Positions 26,714 through 36,182 of a stretch of DNA of 64,000 nt are shown one piece after another (position 1 is the first letter of the stretch; the number at the start of each line of letters is the position of its first letter). Position numbers and translations under genes: made by a program. The stretch is taken from contig JADQBM010000010.1 of assembly GCA_016278615.1 (NCBI GenBank), positions 1 to 64,000 on the forward strand, in the 5' to 3' direction. Source of the stretch: Clostridia bacterium. Its GTDB lineage: Bacteria; Bacillota; Clostridia; Peptostreptococcales; JAAYPU01. Below the pieces are notes generated by a model. The model was not told the origin of the DNA, searched no databases, and saw only the letters and a program-made list of their open reading frames with translations.

Positions 26714-27237
26714 TGGAAACGGTAAGTGTTTCTCTAATAACGTCTTTTTTACGAAAAGGAAAATTGAAAAATCTAAAAGATATTTATATTAGAGGCTGGT
26801 ATCTTCTTTTGGTAGCAGGACTTCTTCAAATTTTATTGAAAACAGGTGTTTTGACTGATTATTTCTATCCCATTGTGATGCTCTCTTATTTCTCCATATT
26901 ATTATGTTTAGGATTGAATTATAAAAGCATCCCTATACGAATTGCATTTGCAGGGACTTTTTTAAACTTTATGGTTATTGCCCTTAACGGTGGACTCATG
27001 CCCGTCTCATTAAAAGGTCTTCAATTTGCCGGTTACGACGTAACCTCTTCCAGATTAGATGCCTTCCACTGCTTAATTACAGAATCCACACGTTTAAGCT
27101 TTTTATCCGATATCATTCCCATCCCAGAACCTTATCCCTTTCCTCAAATGCTCAGTATTGGTGACTTTTTTCTCATGGTAGGCGTGTTTTTATTTATTAT
27201 GGAAACAGTGAAGGGAAAAGCTAGAGAAGAAACTTAA
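26707..27237 (+). CDS. DUF5317 family membrane protein
   Basis: Five hydrophobic segments in 176 aa. The NGGLMPVS motif, the later RLSFLSDIIPIPEPYPFPQM and the SIGDFFLMVGVFLF end are the pattern of DUF5317 proteins. These occur widely next to HD-GYP genes in Firmicutes, as here, where it overlaps the HD-GYP ORF. Function unknown; coupling to the upstream signalling protein is inferred from genomic pairing. Confidence 0.82.
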   Translation: MLMETVSVSLITSFLRKGKLKNLKDIYIRGWYLLLVAGLLQILLKTGVLTDYFYPIVMLSYFSILLCLGLNYKSIPIRIAFAGTFLNFMVIALNGGLMPVSLKGLQFAGYDVTSSRLDAFHCLITESTRLSFLSDIIPIPEPYPFPQMLSIGDFFLMVGVFLFIMETVKGKAREET

Positions 27238-27380
27238 GTATAAGTTTAAGTGTAAGTTAAATCTCAAGTATTAAGTCTCCTAAATAGAAGCTCTAACAAT
27301 TACTATTCTCTATTTTAAACTCACTTTAACTCCGAAGGAGTTTACTTACACTTACACTCATACTTACACTTATAACTTAA
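27238..27380. repeat. Hexamer arrays as inverted arms
   Basis: The left arm is made of taagta/taagtt/taagtg units and the right arm of cttaca/cttata units. Between them is aactccgaaggagttt, a small perfect hairpin. The whole could fold on itself. It lies between DUF5317 and the aminopeptidase gene. Confidence 0.7.
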
Positions 27381-27442
27381 GCCGCATAGCTCATAATGAA
27401 TTGTATATACTATATAATAAGTTTATTTTAGGAGGAATTTTT

Positions 27443-28552
27443 ATGGATCCACGAATTAAGCAACTTGCAAATACATTGGTTAATTATTCTTGTTCTGTAG
27501 AGAAAGGCGAAAAGGTTTTTGTCTCTTCTACTGGAAGTACCACGAGCAATCTTGTGCGTCAACTTATAAAGGAAATTTATGCTGCAGGCGGATATCCTTA
27601 TTATGATATTAAAGATTCATCTATCTCACGAGAACTTATTATGGATTGTAGCGAAACTCAATTGCAATTTTTAAAAGAATATGAAATGGCACAGATGAAA
27701 GGTATGGATGCATATATAGCCATCCGAGCATCTGATAATACTGCTGAACTGTCAGATGTCCCTTCTGAAAAAGTCAATCTATACAACAAGATACTGCACC
27801 CCGTACTTGAAGAAAGAGTCAATCATACAAAATGGGTGGTTTTAAGATATCCCAACAATGCCATGGCACAATTGGCAAACATGAGTTTAGAAGCTTTTGA
27901 AAATTTCTATTTTGATGTCTGTAATTTAGATTATGCTAAAATGTCACTGGCAATGAATCCTCTTGTAGATCTAATGCGCAAAACCAATAAGGTACATATC
28001 ATCGGACCTGGGACGGATTTAACTTTTTCAATCGGGGATATTCCTGTCATGAAATGTGATGGGGAACGAAACATTCCAGATGGAGAAGTTTATACGGCTC
28101 CTGTAAAAGACTCCATTAATGGGGTGTTATCTTACAATACGCCCTCCCAATATCAAGGCTATACCTACGAAAATGTGCGCTTTGAATTTGAAAACGGAAA
28201 GATAGTAAGAGCGGAATCAAATGATACGAAACGTATCAATGAGCTCTTGGATACAGATGAAGGTGCTCGTTATATCGGTGAATTTGCCATCGGCGTTAAC
28301 CCATATATATTAAAACCAATGAAAGATACTTTGTTTGATGAAAAGATTATGGGAAGCTTTCATTTTACACCTGGCAATTCTTATAAAGATGCTTTCAATG
28401 GTAATAAATCTGCAGTCCATTGGGATTTGGTATGTATACAAACGCCAGAACATGGTGGTGGAGAAATTTATTTTGATGATGTTTTGATAAGAGAAGATGG
28501 TCGGTTTGTTATCCCTCAATTGAAAGGATTAAATCCTGAGAATCTTAAATAG
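27443..28552 (+). CDS. M29 family aminopeptidase
   Basis: Cytoplasmic metallo-aminopeptidase of the thermophilic aminopeptidase (AmpS/PepS, M29) family. N-terminal LANTLVNYSCSVEKGEKVFV and the metal-site region (EGARYIGEFAIGVNPYI, then GSFHFTPGNSYKDAFNGNKS and SAVHWDLVCI) are present. Length 370 aa is typical. ATG 27443 has a good taggagg; the track start 14 codons upstream lacks one. Monocistronic between two repeat elements. Confidence 0.92.
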   Translation: MDPRIKQLANTLVNYSCSVEKGEKVFVSSTGSTTSNLVRQLIKEIYAAGGYPYYDIKDSSISRELIMDCSETQLQFLKEYEMAQMKGMDAYIAIRASDNTAELSDVPSEKVNLYNKILHPVLEERVNHTKWVVLRYPNNAMAQLANMSLEAFENFYFDVCNLDYAKMSLAMNPLVDLMRKTNKVHIIGPGTDLTFSIGDIPVMKCDGERNIPDGEVYTAPVKDSINGVLSYNTPSQYQGYTYENVRFEFENGKIVRAESNDTKRINELLDTDEGARYIGEFAIGVNPYILKPMKDTLFDEKIMGSFHFTPGNSYKDAFNGNKSAVHWDLVCIQTPEHGGGEIYFDDVLIREDGRFVIPQLKGLNPENLK

Positions 28553-28565
28553 AGCATAGGTAATT

Positions 28566-28632
28566 AATAAAACAATGAATAATGAATAATTGATGTGGAG
28601 ATTTTGCCATTTTGGCAAAATCTCTTTTTATT
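28566..28632 (+). terminator. Terminator within a core-hairpin element
   Basis: acaatgaataatgaata units lead into gagattttgcc/ggcaaatctc, an imperfect stem (one bulge), followed by tttttattt. It serves as the aminopeptidase terminator and is a partial copy of the intergenic element family. Confidence 0.65.
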
Positions 28633-28644
28633 TGTAAAAGGTAA

Positions 28645-28691
28645 GGGGACACACCTCTGCAAGGCGGTCTATCTTATTGAGGAATGTCCCC
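28645..28691. repeat. GGGGACA palindromic repeat, copy 1
   Basis: A 47-base unit starting ggggacacacctc and ending gaggaatgtcccc. The outer arms GGGGACA/TGTCCCC and inner CCTC/GAGG pair. Nearly identical to copy 2, 100 bases downstream. Confidence 0.85.
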
Positions 28692-28745
28692 AGTTGATAT
28701 GGCCTTCTGCCCCTCTATCTTGTAAAAACTTACACAAAATACCTG

Positions 28746-28774
28746 TTGATAAAGAACATATGTTCGTGTAAAAT
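28746..28774 (+). promoter_or_regulatory. dinB promoter with LexA/SOS box
   Basis: TTGATA, a 17-base spacer, TAAAAT. The spacer holds GAACATATGTTC (28754-28765), a perfect match to the Gram-positive SOS box GAACN4GTTC. LexA bound here would block RNA polymerase. Confidence 0.85.
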
Positions 28775-28792
28775 GAATATACTAAAAGGTAC

Positions 28793-28839
28793 GGGGACAC
28801 ACCTCTGCAAGACGGTCTATCTTATTGAGGAATGTCCCC
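28793..28839. repeat. GGGGACA palindromic repeat, copy 2
   Basis: It differs from copy 1 by about one base. It lies between the SOS-controlled promoter and the dinB start, so it is in the 5' leader of dinB mRNA. Confidence 0.85.
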
Positions 28840-28896
28840 ATGTAAAGTATTCGGGGAATTTCGGCTACTAATAAGAAATTTAGGGAGATAAACCAT

Positions 28897-30141
28897 ATGG
28901 TTATTTTTCATATAGACGCCAACTCAGCTTATCTAAGCTGGGAAGCAGCTTTTCAACTTGAACAAGGCAATACCATGGACCTTCGCCAAATCCCCTCTGT
29001 TATAGGAGGAGACCCTGACAAAAGAAGTGGGATTGTACTCACAAAGTCTATCCCTGCAAAAAAATATGGTATTAAAACAGGAGAAACTTTATATGAAGCC
29101 AAGCAGAAATGCCCTCATTTAATAATTATTCCTCCAAATTATGACTTGTACCTTAAATGTAGCAATACCATGTATCAATTGCTCCACGAATATTCTTCTA
29201 AAGTACAACGGTACTCTATAGATGAATGTTTTTTGGACTACACAGAATCTCAAAAATTATTTGGAAACCCAATAGAGACTGCCTTGGCCATAAAGGAGCG
29301 GATTAAGAATGAATTAGGCTTCACTGTCAATATTGGCATTTCCACCAATAAACTCTTAGCTAAAATGGGTTGCGAACTTGAGAAACCCGATAAGCTTCAT
29401 ACACTATTTCCCGAAGAAATAAAATATAAGCTTTGGCCTCTTCCTGTGGAAGAACTCTTTATGGTTGGCCCAGCAACTTCTCAAAAGTTGAAGAAGATTA
29501 ATATCAATACCATTGGTGAATTAGCTAATACCAATATGCTTTATCTTAAGACTTTATTAAAAAGTCACGGCATTCTTATATGGAATTATGCCAATGGCAT
29601 TGATCATTCTCCTGTTCATAATAGTGGTGAAATTATACAAAAAGGGTTAGGAAACAGCACCACCCTACCCTTTGATATAACCCATAGCAAAGAAGCCTAT
29701 AGGGTGCTCTTAGCCTTGACCGAACGCGTCTCCATGAGATTAAGGAATTTAAACTGCCTTTGCTTTTTGGTTGCCATTTCAATCAAAACCGATACTTTTG
29801 TTCGATATTCACATCAGATAAAGCTTATTGTTCCAACAAGCTCCACAACAGAAATTTTTAATTCTGTTAAAAGACTTTTTGATGATGTCTGGAAGCATGA
29901 GCCCATTCGTCATTTAGGGGTACGGGTTTCGGAATTTGTTGCAAAAGATTTTTATCAACTTTCTTTTTTCGATAGTAAATATAAAGAAAAAAATCAAAAA
30001 CTCGATAGGACAGTGGACCTTATACGAGAAAAATATGGTGATACCGCATTGATTAGAAGCTGCTTCATTCACAGCAATCTATCTCCTTTTCAGGGTGGCG
30101 TAAACGAAGGAGATTATCCCATGATGTCAAGCGTTTTGTGA
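28897..30141 (+). CDS. dinB: DNA polymerase IV (Y family)
   Basis: Error-prone translesion polymerase. The catalytic sites IFHIDANSAYLSWEAAF (first Asp) and YSIDECFLDYT (Asp-Glu) are intact. The thumb has VGPATSQKLKKININTIGELA, a helix-hairpin-helix, and the little-finger domain follows. The tail LSFFDSKYKEK resembles a beta-clamp-binding motif. 414 aa is normal. A ggagata lies upstream of ATG. Its promoter contains an SOS box. A small conserved gene follows after a repeat element. Confidence 0.94.
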   Translation: MVIFHIDANSAYLSWEAAFQLEQGNTMDLRQIPSVIGGDPDKRSGIVLTKSIPAKKYGIKTGETLYEAKQKCPHLIIIPPNYDLYLKCSNTMYQLLHEYSSKVQRYSIDECFLDYTESQKLFGNPIETALAIKERIKNELGFTVNIGISTNKLLAKMGCELEKPDKLHTLFPEEIKYKLWPLPVEELFMVGPATSQKLKKININTIGELANTNMLYLKTLLKSHGILIWNYANGIDHSPVHNSGEIIQKGLGNSTTLPFDITHSKEAYRVLLALTERVSMRLRNLNCLCFLVAISIKTDTFVRYSHQIKLIVPTSSTTEIFNSVKRLFDDVWKHEPIRHLGVRVSEFVAKDFYQLSFFDSKYKEKNQKLDRTVDLIREKYGDTALIRSCFIHSNLSPFQGGVNEGDYPMMSSVL

Positions 30142-30321
30142 ATTAATAATGAATAATGAACAATGAATAATTTAGAAAGAGATTTTGCCTCGAGCAAAAT
30201 CTCGCTATCTTACAGGTCTACATGCTTTATATTTAATGATTGAAGATTTTAGATACAAAATCCTCCTTCATTATTCATTATTCATTGTTCATTATTCATT
30301 ACTCATTATTCATTGTTCATT
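30141..30321. repeat. Core-hairpin element with inverted ATTCATT arms
   Basis: The left arm has aatgaataatgaacaatg units and the right arm ttattcattattcattg units, complementary to each other. Inside are gagattttgc/gcaaaatctc, a perfect 10-bp stem, and gattttagatacaaaatc followed by ctccttca. A complete, symmetrical member of the family. Confidence 0.8.
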
Positions 30322-30341
30322 AAAACATCGGGGGTGTTAAC

Positions 30342-30605
30342 ATGAAAATCGTTTCTAAGCCTATTGAAATGATTGCTTGGTTTAAGGAAAAAAAAATTCC
30401 TGAGCCTTTAAGGTTCAGGCTCAAGAATGATGATCATTCTTATTTAATTATAAAAGTTCATAAAATTTTGGAAATTCGAGAAGAAAAACTTGCTGGTATC
30501 CGATCCTATGTCTATCACTGTCAAAGCACCGTACACAATACAGAAAAAATCTATGAACTTAAATTCATTATTGGAGAATGCAAATGGATTCTTTATAAAA
30601 TATAG
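30342..30605 (+). CDS. Small conserved protein downstream of dinB
   Basis: 87 aa with PIEMIAWFKEKKIPEPLRFR, an EKLAG turn and a C-terminal YELKFIIGECKWILYKI. It is mostly beta-strand-like and charged. I have seen similar small ORFs beside Y-family polymerase genes in clostridia, so it may be a polymerase accessory protein; this is inference. A gggggtg lies seven bases before ATG. The track ORF is real and not a shadow. Confidence 0.75.
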   Translation: MKIVSKPIEMIAWFKEKKIPEPLRFRLKNDDHSYLIIKVHKILEIREEKLAGIRSYVYHCQSTVHNTEKIYELKFIIGECKWILYKI

Positions 30606-30626
30606 TGTTTGAGCACTATTTATATA

Positions 30627-31169
30627 TTAACCTCTTTTAAACTCAGCAAAGTATATGGTTTTATTTTTTCTCGCTTTATCAAATTGATAGTGCCCTTCTA
30701 TCATTTTCGCTTGTCTCATGATTTTGCGCACTTCTGTGGATGAAATACCTTCGTGTGTAGAAATAGATTGTCTCACAAAGAATTTTCCTTTAGGTTTAAG
30801 CAACAACAGTAAGAATTTAACATAGGAAAGCCTTTCATCTTTAGGAATAAACTCGAGAATAGAGTTTAAAATAATTTTATCATAAATTTTATAGTCCATA
30901 TTCATTTTCCTGATATCTCCAAAGCAATAATTGATATTGTCATATCGCCTAAGAGTTGTTTTCAGCTCTTTTAAAGATAAATCAGATATGTCCGAACAGG
31001 TGAGATATCCACCCTTATCTAGTTTTTTTACAATCCCTTTAGACAAATCTCCTTCCCCACATCCAAATTCCAATATTGCTTCATTGCCTTTAATCTTGAA
31101 GCTATTAAGATATTCTTTATAGCGCCGATCCCTTGATAAAGCATTTAAAATCCTGTTTAAAACTTTCAA
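30627..31169 (-). CDS. Class I SAM-dependent methyltransferase
   Basis: A Rossmann-type methyltransferase with motif I AILEFGCGEGDLSKGI, an acidic residue after strand 2 (TCSDIS) and motif IV-like DKIILNSILEFIP. 180 aa; the substrate is not evident. It starts at TTG 31169, nine bases after ggagg. It precedes nothing obviously related and reads in the same direction as the reductase gene 27 bases upstream, so they may be cotranscribed. Confidence 0.85.
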   Translation of the reverse strand: MKVLNRILNALSRDRRYKEYLNSFKIKGNEAILEFGCGEGDLSKGIVKKLDKGGYLTCSDISDLSLKELKTTLRRYDNINYCFGDIRKMNMDYKIYDKIILNSILEFIPKDERLSYVKFLLLLLKPKGKFFVRQSISTHEGISSTEVRKIMRQAKMIEGHYQFDKARKNKTIYFAEFKRG

Positions 31170-31195
31170 CGACTTTTACCTCCACCTAAGAATTA

Positions 31196-31735
31196 TTAAA
31201 TACTTTTGCCCAATTGATATGCTTTTTCCATTAGTTCTTTATTTTCTTTGGCAGGAACATGCCCACTATGGATAATGGTTTGAACCTCCATTTCGTGAGT
31301 GGTTAAATATTTTTCAATGACACGATAGTTATCCGCATAATAGCTTTCATTTGAGTTTCCTTGAGAAAACACCAAAACAGCTTTTTTACCTGGTTGTAAT
31401 TTTGAATTCATGTTAATATCTTTGGTGCAATAATGCCGATCTATAAAGCTTTTGAAAAGCCCACTAACAGTCCCCATATAATTAGGGGATCCTAAAATCA
31501 GTACATCTGCCGTTCTTAATTTATTCCAGTAATCATTTAAGTCATCGTTTAGAACGCAATAAACACCTTTTTCTTTACATACTCTGCAAGCTTGACAGCC
31601 TCTATAACTCATTTCATTTAAGTCATAGGGCAGAACAAGATGCCCATTTTCTTCTGCACCTTCAAGTATTTTATCAATAATAGAATTTGTGTTCCCATGC
31701 TTCCTGGGACTTGATTTAACGACAAGTATTTTCAT
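31196..31735 (-). CDS. Flavodoxin-like NAD(P)H-dependent FMN reductase
   Basis: FMN-binding oxidoreductase of the iron-sulfur-flavoprotein/NADPH-dependent reductase type. VVKSSPRKHGNTNSI binds the FMN phosphate; GSPNYMGTVSGLFKSFIDR is the second flavin loop. A CQACRVCKEKGVYC segment has four cysteines in the place where the iron-sulfur flavoprotein family carries a compact cluster motif, so an iron-sulfur cluster is possible. 179 aa. Shine-Dalgarno gaggcg. Electron partner unknown. Confidence 0.85.
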   Translation of the reverse strand: MKILVVKSSPRKHGNTNSIIDKILEGAEENGHLVLPYDLNEMSYRGCQACRVCKEKGVYCVLNDDLNDYWNKLRTADVLILGSPNYMGTVSGLFKSFIDRHYCTKDINMNSKLQPGKKAVLVFSQGNSNESYYADNYRVIEKYLTTHEMEVQTIIHSGHVPAKENKELMEKAYQLGKSI

Positions 31736-31804
31736 TTTATCGCCTCCTCACTATTACCTAATAGAATAACATATTTTACCTTGTACATAAAGCAGAAAGT
31801 TAAA

Positions 31805-31932
31805 GAGAATGAAGAATGAAAAATGAAGAATTGTAGAGGATTTCAAAAACCGAAATCTTCATTATATAGATTAAAGGATTTTGCATTGCAAAATCCCTCC
31901 TTAATTCTTCATTCTTCATTCTTCATTCTTAA
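31805..31932. repeat. Core-hairpin element with GAATGAA/TTCATTC arms
   Basis: Left arm gaatgaagaatgaaaaatg and right arm ttcttcattcttcattc are complementary. The core is ggattttgcattgcaaaatcc, a perfect hairpin, followed by ctccttaattc. It ends at the pflA stop codon and could act as its terminator. Confidence 0.8.
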
Positions 31933-32646
31933 TTATCTTATCTGGCACTGGAGCATCCTCTTCTGTAATTCTTCTAGCTTACCCGGTGCCATGTCTTCAA
32001 TTCCTGTAAGGGCATAAGGTAAGTTTAAAGTTTTATATTTATGAACACCCATGGTGTGATAAGGCAATAGTTCTACCTTTTCAATATTATTAAAAGAATA
32101 AATTTCCTTCTTTAATTCTTCCAAATGCTCTTTGCTATCTGTTAAGCCAGGTACTATTACATGCTTAATCCAAACTTTCTGCTTCTTTTTGAGAACCGCT
32201 TCCTTAAATCTGTAATATTCTTTTATGTTCCCCCCTGTGAGGGTTTTATACATTTGCTCATCTTCATGTTTTATATCTATTATGACTAAATCGGTATATT
32301 TAAGAATCTCTTCATATCTTCCCATTCCTGCTCCTGAAGTATCCAAAGCCGTATGAATCCCCTTCGCCTTACATCCTTTAAGACATTGAATTAAAAATTC
32401 AGGTTGCATCAATGGCTCTCCCCCTGAAAAAGTTATGCCCCCCTTATGTGCAGCAAAATACGGCTTATACCTTTGGGCTTTCTTCACAACCTCTTCTGCC
32501 GACATTTCCAATCCTTCAGACATATCCCATGTATCCGGATTATGACAATACTGACATCTAAGGGGACATCCTTGAAAATAAACAATCATTCTTATTCCCG
32601 GGCCATCTAAAGCCCCCATTGTTTCTATAGAATGAATCTTTCCCAT
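31933..32646 (-). CDS. pflA: Pyruvate formate-lyase activating enzyme
   Basis: Radical SAM glycyl-radical activase. The N-terminal YFQGCPLRCQYCHNPDTWD has the canonical CX3CX2C. GGEPLMQPEF is the SAM-binding GGE motif. It generates the glycyl radical on PflB. The track start at GTG 32655 coincides with the Shine-Dalgarno aggtg; ATG 32646 (MGKIHSIETMG) fits better. It directly follows pflB, with the stop and start nearly touching, so the two are one operon under the ZTP riboswitch. Confidence 0.94.
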   Translation of the reverse strand: MGKIHSIETMGALDGPGIRMIVYFQGCPLRCQYCHNPDTWDMSEGLEMSAEEVVKKAQRYKPYFAAHKGGITFSGGEPLMQPEFLIQCLKGCKAKGIHTALDTSGAGMGRYEEILKYTDLVIIDIKHEDEQMYKTLTGGNIKEYYRFKEAVLKKKQKVWIKHVIVPGLTDSKEHLEELKKEIYSFNNIEKVELLPYHTMGVHKYKTLNLPYALTGIEDMAPGKLEELQKRMLQCQIR

Positions 32647-32655
32647 TTCTTTCAC

Positions 32656-34881
32656 CTATATTTTCTCATGAAATGACCTATGAATAACGTCCATTTGCTG
32701 CTCTTCAGTTAATCGGTTGAAATTTACAGCATATCCAGAAACTCTTATGGTTAATGAAGGATACTTTTCAGGATTCTCTATTGCATCTAAGAGCATTTCT
32801 CTATCCAAAACATTGACGTTAAGGTGATGTCCCCCTTGCATAAAATAGCCATCCAAGATGGATACAAGGTTTTCTATTTGATGCCTTTCTAGTTTGCCTA
32901 GAGCATGAGGTACGATGGTAAAGGTATTTGAAATTCCATCTTCACAGATGCCTTCATATTTTATCTTAGCAACAGAATTCAAAGAGGCAAGAGCACCATT
33001 TTTATCTCTTCCATGAAGTGGGTTAGCGCCAGGGGCAAAAGGTTCGCCTATTTTTCGTCCATCTGGTGTTGATCCGGTCTTTTTACCATAGACAATATTA
33101 GAAGTAATGGTCAGGACAGATAGCGTATGCTTTGCCTCTCTATAGGCAGGTGTCTTCCGTAATTCTGAAATGAATTTTTCTAATATTTCTACTGCTATTA
33201 CATCTACTCTGTCATCATCGTTTCCATATTGTGGGTATTCCCCTTCAATTTCGAAATCGACTGTAATGCCCTTTTCACGGATAGGTCTCACCTTTGCATA
33301 TTTTATGGCACTTAAAGAATCTGCTACAATAGAAAGTCCCGCAACCCCAAAAGCCATATATCTGCCCACTTGGCTATCATGCAATGCCATTTGCCCCGCT
33401 TCATAAGCATATTTATCATGCATGTAATGAATAATATTCATGGTATTGACATAAAGCGCTGCCACTTTAGACAAAACAACATCAAAACTTTGCCTTACTT
33501 TTTCATAATCTAAGACATCGTCCTCTAATCTGTCAATACCCTCTATCACTTTCTCTTTCTTAATCTCATCAATGCCCCCATTGATGGCATATAAAAGTGA
33601 TTTAGCCAAATTACATCGAGCACCAAACAATTGCATTTCTTTCCCCGTTCTCATGGCAGATATACAACACGCAATGCTATAGTCATCCCCATACATGGGT
33701 CTCATAATGTCATCATTTTCGTATTGAATGGAAGACGTTTTTATAGACATTTCCATGGAAAATTTTTTAAAAGTCTCTGGCAAATCCTGTGACCATAAAA
33801 CCGTTATATTGGGTTCAGGTGCTGCTAAAAGATTCGTTAATGTATGAATAAATCGAAAAGATGTACGGGTTACCAGAGTTCGTCCATCTAGTCCCATTCC
33901 TCCAATGGATTCCGTTACCCAGTTGGGATCACCCGCAAACAATTCATTATATTCATGAGTTCTTAGATGCCGAACCATTCTCAGTTTTATAACCAGCTGA
34001 TCAATGATTTCTTGTGCTTCGGCTTCATTTATAATACTGTCTTTCAAGTCTCTTTCTATATAAATATCTAAAAAACTACTGACTCGCCCCAATGACATGG
34101 CCGCGCCATTACTTTCTTTTACAGCAGCTAGGTATCCAAAATATAAAAATTGCGCGGCTTCCTTAGCTGTGGCTGCTGGATGGGAAATATCGAACCCATA
34201 AGTTTTAGCCATTCTTTTCATTTTTTCCAATGCCCGAATTTGATCTGCCAGTTCTTCTCTCAGTCTGATGGTATCTTCAGTCATAATGCCTTTTAATTCT
34301 ATTTGATCTCTTTCTTTTTTATTTATCAAATAATCAATGCCATATAAAGGAACCCTTCTATAATCTCCAATAATCCTTCCCCTACCGTAAGCATCTGGGA
34401 GACCAGTTATTAATCCAACACTACGCGCTTTTTTGATTTCATCTGTATAAGCATCAAAGACACCTTGATTGTGTGTCTTTCTAAATTCTGTAAATGTTTT
34501 TTCAAGATCACCCCAAACAGGATAGTCGTATTGCTCTAAAGAACTCTTCACCATGCGAATACCACCATATGGATTTATCATTCTTTTCAACGGTGCATCT
34601 GTCTGAAGCCCCAAAATCACTTCATTTTCTTTATCAATATATCCTGCCTGAAAGTTATCAATCCCTGAAATCCTTTGAGTATCAATATCTAAAACACCTT
34701 TTTCAATCTCTTTTTTATATAGCCTTTCATATTCTTTTAAAACTTTTTGCGTCCTGTCCGTAGCTTCTGAAAGGAAACTGGCATCTCCTTCGTAAGGTGT
34801 ATAATTCAATTGAATAAAATCTCTGACATTGACCTTATGCACCCATTCTCCTTTTTGTAAACCTTCCCACTCTTTTTTCAT
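32656..34881 (-). CDS. pflB: Formate C-acetyltransferase (pyruvate formate-lyase)
   Basis: Converts pyruvate and CoA to acetyl-CoA and formate in anaerobic metabolism. The adjacent catalytic cysteines are in [11 protein letters not shown] and the glycyl-radical site is RVSGYAVNF near the C-terminus. 741 aa is full length. ATG 34881 has ggggag upstream. The leader contains a ZTP riboswitch, which links expression to folate one-carbon status. PFL-derived formate is a one-carbon source, a known logic for this riboswitch-gene pairing. Confidence 0.97.
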   Translation of the reverse strand: MKKEWEGLQKGEWVHKVNVRDFIQLNYTPYEGDASFLSEATDRTQKVLKEYERLYKKEIEKGVLDIDTQRISGIDNFQAGYIDKENEVILGLQTDAPLKRMINPYGGIRMVKSSLEQYDYPVWGDLEKTFTEFRKTHNQGVFDAYTDEIKKARSVGLITGLPDAYGRGRIIGDYRRVPLYGIDYLINKKERDQIELKGIMTEDTIRLREELADQIRALEKMKRMAKTYGFDISHPAATAKEAAQFLYFGYLAAVKESNGAAMSLGRVSSFLDIYIERDLKDSIINEAEAQEIIDQLVIKLRMVRHLRTHEYNELFAGDPNWVTESIGGMGLDGRTLVTRTSFRFIHTLTNLLAAPEPNITVLWSQDLPETFKKFSMEMSIKTSSIQYENDDIMRPMYGDDYSIACCISAMRTGKEMQLFGARCNLAKSLLYAINGGIDEIKKEKVIEGIDRLEDDVLDYEKVRQSFDVVLSKVAALYVNTMNIIHYMHDKYAYEAGQMALHDSQVGRYMAFGVAGLSIVADSLSAIKYAKVRPIREKGITVDFEIEGEYPQYGNDDDRVDVIAVEILEKFISELRKTPAYREAKHTLSVLTITSNIVYGKKTGSTPDGRKIGEPFAPGANPLHGRDKNGALASLNSVAKIKYEGICEDGISNTFTIVPHALGKLERHQIENLVSILDGYFMQGGHHLNVNVLDREMLLDAIENPEKYPSLTIRVSGYAVNFNRLTEEQQMDVIHRSFHEKI

Positions 34882-34921
34882 CTTGACACTCCCCTACATA
34901 TTTTCCGGGTAAGTCTTCATA

Positions 34922-35018
34922 CAAAAAACCGCCCGGACTTATTATGCCCAGGCGGTCGACTTTCATATTCATCACACTTCACGTGGTTTTTTCCACCTAT
35001 CCGCCAGTCATGTGATGC
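34922..35018 (-). promoter_or_regulatory. ZTP (pfl motif) riboswitch with terminator
   Basis: Minus-strand RNA: atcaca/tgtgat P1 around tgactggcgg, ggtgg-aaaaa-ccac hairpin, a linker, then ccgcctgggca. TGACTGGCGG and CCGCCTGGGC are the diagnostic conserved segments of the ZTP/ZMP aptamer and form its pseudoknot. The 3' segment also pairs with tccgggcgg followed by tttttt, a terminator. Ligand binding would therefore prevent termination and switch pflBA on. Confidence 0.93.
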
Positions 35019-35070
35019 TTTTATTATAAGATAAGAATAACAAAACATTTTTATTATGTCAATAAAGCCT

Positions 35071-35261
35071 TTAGGATTTAAGATTTAGGATTTAGGATTG
35101 AAGGAGGATTTTATTTCATAAAATCTACATCTTGCTATTTAAAAAAATCATTAAAATACATGTATCTTGAACAACCTAAAGATGTCCTTAGAAAAAATAA
35201 TTAGGTTTTACCTAAGCAAAACCCACCTTCAATCTTAAATCCTAAATCCTAAATCTTAAAC
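35071..35261. repeat. Core-hairpin element with inverted TTAGGATT arms
   Basis: Left arm ttaggatttaagatttagg and right arm cttaaatcctaaatcctaa are complementary. Inside, ggattttatttcataaaatc and ggttttacctaagcaaaacc are hairpins, the latter followed by caccttcaatc. It overlaps the last codons of the CDF gene. Confidence 0.8.
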
Positions 35262-36152
35262 CCCATCCCCTGGTTCAACATGAACAATAATCTCAAAAGC
35301 ATGGGTGATGTTTTTTTTCAGTGTTTTCTCAGCTTCAACGGCGATATCATGCCCTTCATGGACAGTCATATTGGGGTCTACTTCTAATGCTATGTCTATA
35401 AACAAATACCGTCCCACATAACGTGCTTTTATCCATGGGATCCCCAAAACTTCTTCAATCTGTGAAACAGCTCGCTCTATTTCATCTAATATCTCAGTCT
35501 CTGGGGAGGAATCCATCAGTCCTTTGATAGATTGCTTTAATATGTCATAGGCAACTTTTAAAATCATGCCCGCAACAATGGCCCCTGCCAATGGGTCCAT
35601 ATATTCCAACCAGTGAATACCCATTCTTTGACCAAGCATACTGGCCCCAATACCACAAAAAGTTCCTATGGAAGAATAGGCATCTGAACGATGGTCCCAG
35701 GCATTGGCCATAATGGACTCACTATTAATTCTTTTTCCCTCAGTAAAGGTAAATCTAAACATGATTTCTTTTGCAACGATTGAAAAAAGTGCAGCCACAA
35801 GTGCAATGGATGAGGGTGTCGTGAAAGAATGGGTAGAAATAGACTCAGCAATCCTTTGAATAACCGCAAATGCAGCGGTAATTAATAATATTCCCACAAA
35901 AAGAGAGGCAAGGGGTTCTACTTTCCCATGACCATATGGATGGTTTTTATCTCTGGGTTTTTTAGCAATTCTGATGCCTATAAACACCACAATGGTAGCA
36001 ATAACGTCCGATGTTGAATGCAATGCATCTGCTATCATAGCCTTACTATTCCCTAAAATCCCCGCTATAAACTTCAATATACTCAACACAATATTACCAA
36101 CCAGACATATAAGGGTAATGGTTTCCCCCCTTTTATAATCTACAGATTGCAT
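35256..36152 (-). CDS. Cation diffusion facilitator, probable Co/Ni exporter
   Basis: Membrane metal/H+ antiporter of the CDF family. About six membrane segments; TM2 site ADALHSTSD and TM5 site WDHRSDAYSS supply the metal-binding Asp/His residues. HPYGHGKVEPL is the conserved loop. The cytoplasmic C-terminal domain (about 90 aa) ends VHVEPG. ATG 36152 (MQSVDYKRGE) follows a strong ggggggag and is preferred over the two upstream in-frame starts. The leader resembles a NiCo riboswitch, which points to Ni/Co rather than Zn export (inference). The last codons lie in a repeat element. Confidence 0.9.
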   Translation of the reverse strand: MQSVDYKRGETITLICLVGNIVLSILKFIAGILGNSKAMIADALHSTSDVIATIVVFIGIRIAKKPRDKNHPYGHGKVEPLASLFVGILLITAAFAVIQRIAESISTHSFTTPSSIALVAALFSIVAKEIMFRFTFTEGKRINSESIMANAWDHRSDAYSSIGTFCGIGASMLGQRMGIHWLEYMDPLAGAIVAGMILKVAYDILKQSIKGLMDSSPETEILDEIERAVSQIEEVLGIPWIKARYVGRYLFIDIALEVDPNMTVHEGHDIAVEAEKTLKKNITHAFEIIVHVEPGDGV

Positions 36153-36182
36153 TAAGCTCCCCCCTTCTTCATTCATAACATA

